From Willaertia magna (Eukaryota; Heterolobosea; Eutetramitea; Acrasida; Naegleriidae): DNA of 16,691 nucleotides. This document shows, in pieces, positions 1-10,152 of this stretch. The notes below the pieces were generated by a model, which had not been told where the DNA came from, did no database searches, and saw nothing but the letters and a program-made list of their open reading frames with translations. Each line of letters begins with the position of its first letter. Position 1 is the first letter of the stretch. The stretch spans positions 1 through 16,691 of the forward strand of contig CADWAF010000277.1 in assembly GCA_902984215.1 (NCBI GenBank). The letters are read 5' to 3'. The translations under genes were made by a program, and so were the position numbers.

Positions 1-5
1 AATTT

Positions 6-31
6 CCCCCAAACCCAAACCCCCCCAACCC
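6..31. repeat. C-rich telomere-like tract
   Basis: Runs of 5, 3, 7 and 3 cytosines alternate with AAA, AAA and AA at the very edge of the window, in DNA that otherwise has almost no C runs. Irregular C(n)A(2-3) repeats with C on the strand running inwards from the left end are what a degenerate chromosome end would show; some ciliates have mixed CCCCAA/CCCAAA telomeres. It is short and imperfect, so it could also be a subtelomeric remnant or an edge artefact. Confidence 0.4.
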
Positions 32-184
32 TTACTCAAAAACTTTAACTAAACAAAGATATATTTTATGTAGAAGATGAATTAATTTTTTTAAAAAAAA
101 TCTCTTTTTAAACAAATAAAAAAATTAAATTTTTAAAAGCTAAAAAAATATTTAATTAATAAATTAAAGATAACAAACTCTGAA

Positions 185-2189
185 ATGGATATATTTGAAA
201 AAGAAATTATAAAAATATTTAAAAAGGATAACAATATGAAAAAAGTTTTAATTGTTAAGAAAATAAGATTAATATTTTTTAAAATGTTACATATATATAA
301 ATTTAAAAACAATAATTTAAAAAAGTTATATATTGAATAAAATATACTTATTGAAAATTATATTAATATATGAGAAAGAATAAAATTTATTTATGAAATA
401 ATTATGGAGCAATGTTAAAAAAAATAATACTATATAATTTTTAAAAAAATTTAAGCAAAATTATAATAAATTTTATGCTTTAGAATATGAAATTTATGAA
501 TTAAAAAAGAAAATTAATGAAGGACAAAAAAAAGATAAATTAATAAAAAAAACAAAAACAAAAATAAGTTCATTGCTTATTGGGGTGTAAAATTTATTAA
601 ATAAAGTTTCAGGGTTTCTTAAATTTTTAATTTGTTTTAATATTTTTTTATAATTATTTTCATTTTACTTGAAATGTCAATAAAATTAATAAGTAAATAT
701 TAAATATGTTTTTGCTTGTAAATTATAAATATTATTTACTATAAAACGAAAACCGTATATACACTTGTTTTTAATAATTCTGTAAATTAATTTTTTAAAG
801 TTATTAAGAAATAAAAAGATTAGCTTAAAAAATTAAAAAAAATGAATAAAAAAATATCTCTTTTTTTTGAACCATTTCGAAATTTAAATGTTATCGAAGA
901 TTATGATAGAAAAATAGATAATATTACAAAACTTGGGTTATTTTTAGTTATTTAAAAAGTAATATAAGATGTAAAAAATAAATAGGAAATAAAAAATAAA
1001 AGTTTATTTATTGATTTATAAATAAATAAAAAAAATAAACCATTTTTTTTTATTCTAATTTAAAAAAACTTTAAACTGATTTTTTTGACTTAATTTTAGA
1101 TTGTTCATTTAAATTTAAAGTTGAATTAATTGAAAAGACTTAAATTTTATAAATTAAATACAAAATTATTATTGCAAAAAATAGTTTTAAAATATTTAAA
1201 AATCTAATAAATAAAATAATTTATACTTTTTGTAATCCTTTTAAAGATATTTGTTTCAATGATGAAGTTTATTTATTAGAAAAAATAATTTATAATGGGG
1301 ACCAGTTAATTAATGAAATTAATTGAATACTTAGAAAATACAATGTTTTAAATTATTAAAAAAATATTAACAACTTAAAATTAATTATTATGATTGCTTT
1401 TTTTAAAAAGTTGTTGCTAGTAATTAATATAAAAAATGTTATTTTATATTAGTATGTAACAAATATGTTTAAAAAGTATTATTTTTATGAAAGTATTGTT
1501 TATATTATTAAACTTTTAGGTAAACTAAATGAATAGGTTTAATAATGAAAAGGTTGTATAAAAAATAAATAAATTATTGAGATATTAGATTAAAAAAATA
1601 AAAAAATATTTATTCTATGATGCTTTGTAATAGTGTAATTAATAAATAATCTTGTTTAAATTAAAAACAATAACGTTCCTCTATATTAAATAATAATAAT
1701 CAAGTTATTCCTATTGAAAGCAATAATAAAAGTAATTTATTAATAACAAAAAATTTAATAATTTATACTATTTATTATTTAAAACTATTTCAAATTACAA
1801 AATAGTAATTAACTTTATTGTTACTATAGAAATTTTTTTCAAAATAGATAAAACAAAGAATTATTTATTAAAAAATTTAATTTACAATATCCATAACAAA
1901 AGTATTATTGAATTATAAAATGAAAAATTATTTATTATAAAACTTAAAACTAAGGATAATCTTAAAAGAAAAGTTATAATAATAAATTATATTATTTATA
2001 GTATACACAGATAAAAAATGGTTAAATTATATATTAGATTATATATTGATAAATTTATGTCAATTTTAAAGTTTTATCAAAATGACTTTGGAAAAGTTGA
2101 ATAATTAAATTATAGAAATAATAAAAAAATATAAAATTAAATATCAATACTCATTATTAGCTTTTAAAAATATAAAGAAAATTAAATAA
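185..2189 (+). pseudogene. Frame A: long coding-like region with in-frame stops (decayed or recoded)
   Basis: No family is recognised. The sequence reads as protein from an ATG at 185 (purine at -3, G at +4): 51 codons are open before TAA at 338. Further stop-free runs include 37 codons from the ATG at 842 and 57 codons at 1153-1323, far longer than expected where about one codon in ten would be a stop by chance. The segment 1701-2189 keeps one frame for 162 codons: it holds nine TAA, three TAG and no TGA, alongside five CAA and one TGG, and ends KNIKKIK then TAA at 2187-2189. TGA occurs at 1324 and near 373 where Trp would fit. Frame changes fall in or near homopolymers (A8 near 416-424, T9 at 1043-1051, A-runs near 1590-1620). 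With TAA/TAG as Gln the product would be about 660 residues, Lys/Ile/Asn/Leu-rich and mostly helical in appearance. The ATG at 842 could instead start a second gene. Decay and recoding cannot be separated from the sequence alone. Confidence 0.5.
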
Positions 2190-5100
2190 AATTAACAAAT
2201 ACATCTATCCTTACTAATTGACTATCAATTTAAGTTTTATTAATATTGTTTAAAATGTTTATTTTATTATTATCTTTATTAACAAACCTCATTCTTTTAA
2301 TAAATTCTTCAAAGAAATCATTAAAATTTTCTTTATCTCACATATGTTCAAACTTTAATTTTTTACTTTTAACAATTTGTAAACCTTTTTTATTATAAAT
2401 CTCATTTAATATTTACATATTCTAATTTTTTATAACAATAAACTTTTTTAATTTTAACTTATTTTTAAATTTTATTCTTGGATAATAATTTTTATTATTT
2501 ATTAGTTCTTTATTAGATATTATTTTATTTATATATTTATTAAATAATGTTGTAATAATATTATTATGGTACTTATTATTTTTTAATTTTGCTTTAAAAA
2601 CTTCAACTTTAAATTTTGTTTCTTTATTATAATAAATTTTTAAATAAAGAAATATTTTTTTAAATAATCTAATATTAACTACATAACTCTTATTCTTTTT
2701 AACACTATTATTATAAAATAAATTCTCTAATTTTACTTTAGATAATTTAAAGATATTATTTATTATAAAATTAAAATTTATATCTTTTAAATCAAAACCT
2801 TCTTTTTCTATTAATAAACTAATAACTTTTTTCAAATAATATTTACCTTTAATTTCTACTATAATTAATATTCTAATATAATAATTTATAACATTACAAA
2901 CATAAACATCTACTATTTTGATAAAATTTTATTTAATAGTTAACGTAATAGTTTTTTAATATTATTTAAAAAATCATTATTTTCATTTAAAATGTTTATT
3001 AATAATATATAATAAAAGCTATTACGAAAAGATCTAATTATATAATTAATAAAACTATATTTTGAATAAAAATTATTTAATATATTTGACATATCTTTAT
3101 TTGTCATAGCTTTTATGTTATTATTTGTTTATGAAAAAATAGGTTTTATATCATTTTTATATTTTTAGTTATCCCAATTAGTTTCTTTTTTTAATAATTT
3201 AATTAATCATTACACTTAAATATTTGTTTAAACAAATTAAAATAAAGCAATAAATAAATATTAAAACATTTAAAATATATCAATAATCTATATAGTAACT
3301 AAGTTTTATTTTCTAATAATATATTTTTATTTTTAGTTACTAATAAATAAATATATAATATCCCTTTTCTTTTATCATCCTTTAACAAAATCCATTTTAA
3401 ATCTTTCAAAATTACTGCATTTTAACTATTTTTTTAAATACTTTAACAATATTATTTTCAATTCAAAAGTTGTTAAATTTTATTTATTAATTTACTTATT
3501 AATTTTACTCACATTTCTAAACTTTCAATACTTTCTTTTATATAATACTTTTCTACCTTATCTTTGAATATTTATTGCAATTTATTTTTTATAATAATAA
3601 AAAAATTTAAACGACCAATTTTATTTACAAAATGAATACATTATATAAGTGATTCGATTACATAAGAAAATTTATAATTATTTTTTTTTAAATTCCACAA
3701 TTATTTCACAAACTATATCTCTTTTTTTATAATATAATGTAAATTCAAAATTAATTAAATTAGGTGCCATTAAAAGGATTAATTTAGTTTAATATTTTTT
3801 TAATAATTTTATAAGAAACACTTAGTATTAATTTAAAATATATTTTTTTATTTTTAAATTTTTCTCTAATATTTTACACATCATTAGCACCCTTTAAAAT
3901 TATTAAATTGATACTTTTATAAAATGAATCATAAATATTATATAATTAATAACAATAAATTATACTTAAAGAATTCAGTTTTTTTTATTATTTCCATAAA
4001 TTTTTTCAAATATTATCATTTACTAATCATAAAATTATTTTTGAATTAATATCAAAGATTTTAAAATTAATAAATTTAAAAACAAATATATTATTTAAAC
4101 TGAATTTTTAAATATTTCTTTTTTATTTTGTTTATTGTATAAAATAATTTTATACAATTTTTTTATCATATTTCTAATTCATCTTTAATTTCATAATAGC
4201 TGTTAAATATATAGAAATTAATTATTGTTGAAACTTTTTATATTTTTTTCAATCATCAATTTATTATACCTCTCTAAATAATAGTTATTAACTAATTGAG
4301 CTTTTTTTATATTGTTTAAATAATCATTTAAATAGTCCTCATTTGAAATATAATAATATTATAAATATAAATTTTTACATTTAATAAAAGTTCTCTTTAA
4401 ATTTATATTGAATTATTCAAAATTATTAATTCTAACTTTTAAAACTGCCCAAATAAAATATTGAATTTTTTTTATTAATAATTTAATATATATTAAAAAA
4501 ATAACCATTATTAAAGCTCTAATTGTATAATCAATATTTGAAATTAAATCTATAAAAACTTTTAATTATTTAATTCTTTGATCAATATGATTTAAAAATT
4601 TTGAATATATTTTATATTCTTTATTAATATAAGAATATAATCTAAATTTAAATTTTTTCCATCTTAAACACAACTTACTTAAAATAATTATATACTCATA
4701 AATTTTATATATATTGTTATTGTTATTGATAGGATATGTAATTATATTAATAAATTCTTTATACATTAAACTATAAATAAAATTTAATATTAATACTTTT
4801 TCTATTGTTAAATATTTTTTAAAAATTTTATCTATAATAAAAACCTTTTTTATATTCAAATAATTATCTAAATTATTTAGCAACAATAAATCTTTTTTAA
4901 AATAATATAAAAGTATTTGTTTTAATTTTTTCTTTAACAATTAATTAAATATCACTATTAGAAGAGCTATTTATATAGTGAAAGAAATAATTAAAAAAAA
5001 ATTAAATTTATTTTAAATATTACCTTCTTTTTTTAATTTATTATATATTAATGTATCTTTTAGTATGTTTTATAATTTTAATTTAATATTTAATTTTATA

Positions 5101-5243
5101 TTTTTATCTTCCATTTACATTTTAAAAAAAATAACAAATTTTAATTCTTAAATTTTTAATAATATTTTTTGTTTTAAAATATTTTTTTTAGAATTTTTTC
5201 TTTATTTATTATATTACTTTTTTTGTTATACATAATTTTATTA

Positions 5244-5338
5244 TTGTTTTTCTGTTTTTTTTATTTTTGTTTTTTTCTTTTTTTTTCTTCTTCTATTTAT
5301 TTTTATTTTTTCTTCTTTTTTTTCTTTTTTTTACTTTT
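5244..5338. repeat. Pyrimidine-rich low-complexity tract
   Basis: The plus strand here is almost only T with scattered C and few A. On the minus strand it is AAA/AAG/GAA-rich and would encode the poly-Lys/Glu part of frame B. The long A runs make it the likeliest place for replication slippage or base-calling errors. Confidence 0.6.
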
Positions 5339-6020
5339 AAAAGAAAATCTTAATAATATTAAAACTAACTGTTTTTTTTTCTTTATTTAATTTAATCTTG
5401 TTCTTTTTAATAAAAAGATATTTATAATTTAAATTATTTTTATCCTTCTTTCTATATTTAGTTTAAGTATAATCAATATTAATTAAATTCTTTCTTTTTT
5501 TTAAGTCTTATTATTGAATTTTAATTTATTTTCATTAATAAAAAGTAAAAATTGACTATTATTTTCTATTTCATCAATTTCTTATAATTAAATAAATAAA
5601 TTTGAAATTACAACAAATATTAAAAATTTACTTAAAGAAGAAATAATAAAAAAAAATTAAAAATATTATTTTTAATTTACTATTAAGGTTTACATATAAA
5701 AATATATTGACGTATTAATTTTTATATATTTCAAAAATTAATGATGTTTCTATTGATAAATTTAATAATTCAATACAAAAATCAATCAGTTTAAATCTTA
5801 TTTTAAAAATACTTAATAAATAATATTTAAGATAATAGCTATTTTTATAAATATTAGTTTGTAGTTAATTTTTTTTATTATTGCAACAAATATTATTTTT
5901 ACATTATCTGGATTTTAAGTTTGATGTTGTTAATTATTTTTATATTTTATTATCATATTGATATAAAATTATTATTAAAATTATATTTGTCATCTTTTTA
6001 TAAAAAAATATTTATTTTAA

Positions 6021-6210
6021 AAAACTTAACAGTTCCATAATGACTTTTCTTAAAATCATATACAATTTTCCAATTGTTCATACAAAAATAAAACAAAAAA
6101 AAATTCAATAAAATGTCTTATAAAATAACTTTAAAATAACTTTTTTTTTAAAAATTTCCTTTTTTTTAAAAATGCTGTTTTAGACGTGTTTAATTTAATT
6201 ATGAAAATTA
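6021..6210 (-). repeat. Left arm of imperfect inverted repeat (N-terminal part of frame B)
   Basis: The minus strand of this arm matches the plus strand of 6707-6895 with the centre of symmetry near 6459. Shared landmarks are TTCATAATTAAATTAA, then CAC.TCTAAAA, then an A-rich stretch, then ATGAACAATTGGAAAA. Read outwards, both arms encode FLFYFCMNNWK. This arm has a TAA where the other has AAA (Lys) in VIL?D. Confidence 0.75.
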
Positions 6211-6706
6211 ATTATCTTTTTGACTACAGTTTTTTGTAAAAAAGTATAAAAATTTTAACTTAAAGAGTATAAATTTATATAGTTTTTGTATTTTTAAAAT
6301 TAAAAAAGTATAAATTTATTTTATTAAATAATTTTTTAAATTTTTTTTTAGTTTCTTTTTATTTGTATGATTTGTTTTTTTTAAATTAATAATTATTTTA
6401 AATGTTTTTATTGATGTATATTTGTTATTATGTTATTTGTATTTTTATTTAGTATTAAAAATGTACTTTTTATGTACAATTTATACAGATTTTACAAAAT
6501 TCTGTAAAAAAACTCTTATTTTTTTTCTTAAAAAAACTATGGAACTACTAAAAAAAAAGAAAATAAACTTAATATAAAAAATAAAATAATATTCAATTAT
6601 TTAGTTTCAGAAATAGTAGAATTATTTGTTATTATAATTCATTTATAAAAATAACATTAAATAATAATTATACATAAAAATACATTTTTAATAATGAAAA
6701 CAACAA
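6211..6706. other. Spacer between the inverted-repeat arms
   Basis: About 500 bp of A+T-rich DNA separate the two arms. It could hold promoters firing outwards into frames B and C, but both strands also show stretches of 28-39 codons without stops (minus 6360-6277 and 6600-6484, plus about 6273-6386), so coding sequence on one strand is possible. I cannot decide which strand. Two small hairpins lie at 6462-6505. Confidence 0.35.
6462..6505. other. Two short hairpins near the centre of the inverted repeat
   Basis: TGTAC (6462-6466) and GTACA (6474-6478) can pair across a 7-nt loop. Directly after it, ACAGA (6485-6489) and TCTGT (6501-6505) pair, with further A/T symmetry inside. Both centres (6470 and 6495) lie close to the symmetry point of the large arms at 6459. 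Chance palindromes are common in such DNA, though G/C-containing stems are less so. Confidence 0.35.
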
Positions 6707-6895
6707 TCAACTTTCATAATTAAATTAAGCACCTCTAAAATAGTGTTTTAAAAAAAAAAGAAATTTTTGAAAAAAAATTATTTTAAGGTTATTTTAAAAG
6801 ACGTTTTATTAAGTTTTTTTTTGTTCTATTTTTGTATGAACAATTGGAAAACTGTATATAATTTTAAGTACAATCACTATAAAACTGCTAAATTT
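6707..6895 (+). repeat. Right arm of imperfect inverted repeat (N-terminal part of frame C)
   Basis: Partner of 6021-6210. Codon by codon, differences between the arms are a mix of synonymous changes (AAG/AAA, TTA/TTG, TTC/TTT, CAC/CAT) and mostly mild replacements (V/I, S/N, N/D, T/I). This arm has a TAA at 6749-6751 where the other has TTA (Leu). Confidence 0.75.
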
Positions 6896-7018
6896 ATAAC
6901 ATATTTGATAATTTTATTTCTATTTATTGTATTTCATATATTTGATAAATATTTAATTTTTTTTTACAAATCGAAAAGGAGATTTTTAATTGTTTTATTA
7001 TTAATATATTTTTTTTAA
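6707..7018 (+). pseudogene. Frame C: short paralogue of the frame B N-terminus
   Basis: From 6752 to the TAA at 7016-7018 the frame is open (88 codons). It encodes a Lys-rich start, then FLFYFCMNNWKTVYNF shared with frame B, then a hydrophobic Leu/Ile/Phe-rich tail with two possible membrane segments and a basic KSKRRF between them. There is no in-frame ATG before the conserved part, and the in-frame TAA at 6749 interrupts the conserved upstream portion under the standard code. After about residue K-F of the shared block it no longer resembles frame B, so it looks like a truncated or diverged duplicate. It runs convergent to RAD54B, with about 195 bp of A+T-rich sequence between them. Function unknown. 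Confidence 0.35.
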
Positions 7019-7213
7019 TTTTTTTTCTTTTAATATTTGGTGACATTTAATATTTAAAAAAATGTATTTTCATAACATATAAACTTTTTACTTAAAACTG
7101 GCATAAAACTTTAATGTTAGCTATATATATAAATTATCGTAAAAGCAAAAAAAAACTGTAAATAAAAAAAAAGCGCCAAAATTTATTAGTGACCAATCCT
7201 GTCTCGCTGTTAA

Positions 7214-10108
7214 TTATTTACATTTTCTTTTTTTACAATCTTTTTCATCTTCAGAATCACTATTAGCACTCTCAATATCTGAATCTACTACTTGCTCTGT
7301 ATCACTATTTTCTTCAAATTTAAACTCTTCTTCACCTTCCTCTTTATCTACCATTTCAATGTCCTCATCTTTTGACTGATTATCTTCTTCCTCTTCGTCA
7401 TCCTTTACTTCTCCATCATCATTTATCTTCAAGCCATCTAAATCTTTCATTACCTTAACAAAAGGTATTAACCCTTCATTCTCCTCCAAAACCTTACCTA
7501 ATACATTATCCTTTTCACCTATCGTTTCAACTTCATTTTCATCAACTGTGAATGTTTTACATTCTTTACAATTCTCATATTTAAATAATTCTTTAAGGAA
7601 ATCATTTGTAAATTGTGATTTTGAAGATTTTTCATCTAACGTGGATTTTGATAAACCAGTTTTTACAATTTGTCTTTGGAATATCTTCTCCTCAATAGTT
7701 CCACAACCAATGAATCTATAGATAAAAACATTTTTCTTTTGACCATCTCTCCACACACGAGCCATTGCTTGTAAATCTGTTGAAGGATTCCAATCTGGAT
7801 CAAACATAATTAAACGATTAGCTCCAATTAAATTCAAACCACATCCACCAGCTTTTGATGAAAGTAAAAAGATAAAATCTTTTGAATTCTTATTATTAAA
7901 AGAATCTACAATTTTCATTCTTTTTTCTGATTGAGTAGAACCATCCAAACGTACATAAGTATGATCATTTTGTTTTAATAACCTTTGAATTTCATTTAAA
8001 ATCTTATTTGAGACAATTAAATTAAATATTAAATATTATAAAATACTTACAGAAGTATAATTCGAAACTATTACAACACGATCCCCTTCTTCCTTAATAT
8101 GTTTCAGTAAATTTTCTAAAACAATCATCTTTCCAGAAAATTCTGCATGATATTCTTCACTTTGTGGATCAAACTCATAATCATCAAATAATTTATCAGA
8201 CCCTTTCCATGCATCAGATAATTTATCCTCATCATCATGACCTGATAAGTCAACCATATTTGGATGTGTTAATAATCTTTTTAAATTTAAAATAAACGCT
8301 AATGCATTGCTTGAATCTATATTTGATTTAACTTCTTTTGACAAAATAAAATGTTTATATAATTTCTCTTGTAAAGGGGTCATTCCGCAAAATAGAACCA
8401 ATTCCACTAAAATAAAATTATTAAATATTTAAATAATAAATAGTAAACATACTTTTTGGAGGTAAATGTTTTGCTAAAATATCATTTGTTCTTCTTAAAA
8501 CAAATTGTGAAGTCATTGCTGCTAATTCTTTACTTCTTGCTTCGCCAACTTTCTTTTCTTTTGGAGTAGCACTTGGTTCTCTACTTAAACTAATTGGATC
8601 AGTAAATAAATTCCTAAATGAAGTAGCATCACCTAATAATCCAGGATTAATAAAATCACAAATTGTAAAAAATTCACCAAGTTGATTTTGTAAAGGTGTT
8701 CCAGATAATGCAATTCTTCTAGCTGTAGATACTTTACGTAGACTTTGAAATATTTTAATATTTGAATTTTTTAATTTATGACCTTCATCACAAATTAATA
8801 AATCACATTTACATTGAACTAATTCACCAACGTAATTCGAACATAAATTATATGAAATAATTAATACTTTTGCATGGCCTGCTTTAAATGCTCTAATTGT
8901 ATCTGCTGGTGATGTCTTTGCTGTTTTTGAACCAACTGTGGCAACAGATAACTTTTCATCTCCAAGCCACTTCTTAAACTCACTACTCCAATTCTAATAA
9001 TTATTAAATAAATAAATGAATAAATATAAATAAACATACATTAACTAGAGAAGAATTAGTTACTACAATTGCCTTTTTCAAAATTGGTTTTCCATAAGGT
9101 CCTCTTCTCATTAAAGTATACAATAAAGTAATTGATTGTAAAGTTTTACCTAAACCCATTTCATCAGCCAATAAACAACCATTTCCTTGAAAATTTCTTA
9201 AACCCATAACACATTCATACATAAATCTAACACCTTCAATTTGATGAGGTCTTAAATGTTCTGCTAGAAATGAATCAATATATACATCTGATATTTCATT
9301 ACCATTTTCATCTTTTTCTGGATGATTTTCATTAATAATTATATAGCCTTCAGGTGCTTTAATTACTGGATTAGCATTATTATTTCTTTACAAAAAGTAA
9401 ATTACAAAAAATTACAAAAAAAACTTACGTTCCAAGTCCAGTTGTATTCTTAGCAGAACTATGAGCTTTAAACTTTGTATCAACCTTTGTACTACTACTC
9501 TTCTTCTTTTCAGTTGAAGTAGTCGTAGATGTATTTGTTTGATAACGTAAAAATACTCTTCCACTAATATAATCATCTTTACTAATTTTTTGATGTAAAA
9601 GACATAATTTACTCCCCAAAATAATTTCATCTTCTTCTTTTAAATTATCCAAAACTTTTGCTTCTAATCTATTTAAAAGTTGCTTTCCTTGAGTATCATA
9701 TAATATATATCTTCTTTTTTTAATTAATAATACTCCATCTTCATAGGTTTTATGTTTTTTATTTGTATTTTTAGTTTGCATTACTGCCCATACGTCAAAA
9801 TCTTCATCTGGATCATCTTCGCTATTATTTGAAGTAGATGTTGGAGTACTTGTAGATTTACTATTTGTTGTTTTACTTTTACTTGTTTTTGTTTCTTTTA
9901 ATGAATTTGGATTTACTACGGTGGGTGGTTTAAATTTCTTTTTGGTTGAACTAGTTGTAGTACTTGTTGTGGTTGTAGTATCTTTTAATACAGAAGTGGG
10001 AGTATTAACTTTTGTATTCTTCTCTTCTGTTTTGTTACTGGAAGCAGTGTCCGTATCCTTTGCGGCAGGAGGATTTTTTAGTGGTGGCACAAACTTCTTT
10101 CGTTTCAT
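7214..10108 (-). CDS. RAD54B: RAD54B/RDH54-type Snf2 family DNA translocase, five exons
   Basis: Snf2/Swi2 ATPase that in this family moves on duplex DNA and remodels Rad51/Dmc1 filaments during homologous recombination in the nucleus. Exons on the minus strand are 10108-9429, 9385-9040, 8993-8453, 8406-8051 and 8002-7214; spliced, they give 903 residues in one frame. The start [14 protein letters not shown] and the block at about 104-187 (DVWAV..KKHK, then SGRVFLRY) match the N-terminal region typical of RAD54B rather than RAD54. The helicase core has [10 protein letters not shown] (270-279), Walker A DEMGLGKT (301-308), DEGH (411-414), SGTPLQN (439-445), [13 protein letters not shown] (near 690) and [11 protein letters not shown] (719-729). 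The C-terminus is a long Asp/Glu-rich acidic tail; a Thr/Ser-rich linker fills 30-95. The ATG lies only 44 bp downstream of the F-box gene's stop. Gene structure and family are secure; orthology to RAD54B over RAD54 rests mainly on the N-terminus. Confidence 0.95.
8003..8050 (-). other. RAD54B intron 4
   Basis: 48 nt, GTAAGT donor and AAG acceptor, phase 0. Removing it joins VVIVSNYTS to ILNEIQRL, keeping the spacing between SNYT and RLDG seen in the RAD54 family. Confidence 0.85.
8407..8452 (-). other. RAD54B intron 3
   Basis: 46 nt, GTATGT donor and TTTTAG acceptor, phase 1. Splicing rebuilds an ATG codon inside HLPPKMELVLFC. Confidence 0.85.
8994..9039 (-). other. RAD54B intron 2
   Basis: 46 nt, GTATGT donor and TTAG acceptor, phase 0. 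Splicing gives [16 protein letters not shown], a typical RAD54B block. Confidence 0.9.
9386..9428 (-). other. RAD54B intron 1
   Basis: 43 nt, GTAAGT donor and AAAG acceptor, phase 2. It contains a direct repeat of ATTACAAAAA. Splicing joins TTGLG to [15 protein letters not shown] and keeps the frame into the helicase core. Confidence 0.85.
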
Positions 10109-10152
10109 TTTTTTCCAGTTTTTATTCGAATACTTATTTTTTACAAAACGCT

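Larger units (their letters stand above)
2182..6210 (-). pseudogene. Frame B: about 4 kb coding-like region with in-frame stops (decayed or recoded)
   Basis: No family is recognised. Strong coding signal runs leftwards: 168 codons without a stop (2928-2425), 124 codons (4940-4569), about 61 codons (near 3130-2948) and about 50 codons (near 5860-5715). Each run continues in the same frame through TAA, TAG or TGA into more protein-like sequence, for example HM-TGA-DKENFNDFFEEF after the 168-codon run, and FNQF-TGA-IYI and YSL-TGA-NNCG near 3780-3690. Codons CAA and TGG also occur, but TAA is far commoner than CAA, just as TTA greatly exceeds CTN for Leu. Frame shifts fall almost all at homopolymers (near 6003, 5650, 4245, 3685, 2920). 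The part at 5350-5110 encodes Lys/Asn/Glu-rich low-complexity sequence where the frame is hard to follow. The last codon is TAA at 2184-2182. The start is unclear: the conserved N-terminal arm begins near 6210 and contains CMNNWKIVYDFK, but no ATG clearly fits and coding may extend further up. With Gln and Trp at the stops the product would be about 1,300 residues. Confidence 0.5.

Noticed and set aside
2422..2835. A free-standing 137-residue protein
   Set aside because: It has no ATG start; the same frame is open further upstream to 2928 and continues as protein-like sequence after its TAG, so it is part of frame B.
4566..4940. A free-standing 124-residue protein
   Set aside because: It starts at TTG right after a TAA and its frame continues on both sides; it is part of frame B.
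5244..5338. A microsatellite or poly(A) tail of a retroelement
   Set aside because: It has no single repeat unit, and it lies in the middle of frame B, not at an element end.
6201..6600. A plus-strand gene inside the inverted-repeat spacer starting at the ATG at 6201
   Set aside because: Some stretches are open, but the opposite strand is equally open and the ATG lies in the arm where conservation supports the outward reading.
185..7018. Introns as the cause of the many stops in the A+T-rich block
   Set aside because: Stops occur singly, often one or two codons inside convincing protein sequence, and no GTAAGT/GTATGT donors bracket them in 43-48 nt units.
1..7018. Mitochondrial DNA or a mitochondrial plasmid
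   Set aside because: TGA=Trp would fit, but the far more frequent in-frame TAA/TAG would not, and no rRNA, tRNA or respiratory gene is visible.
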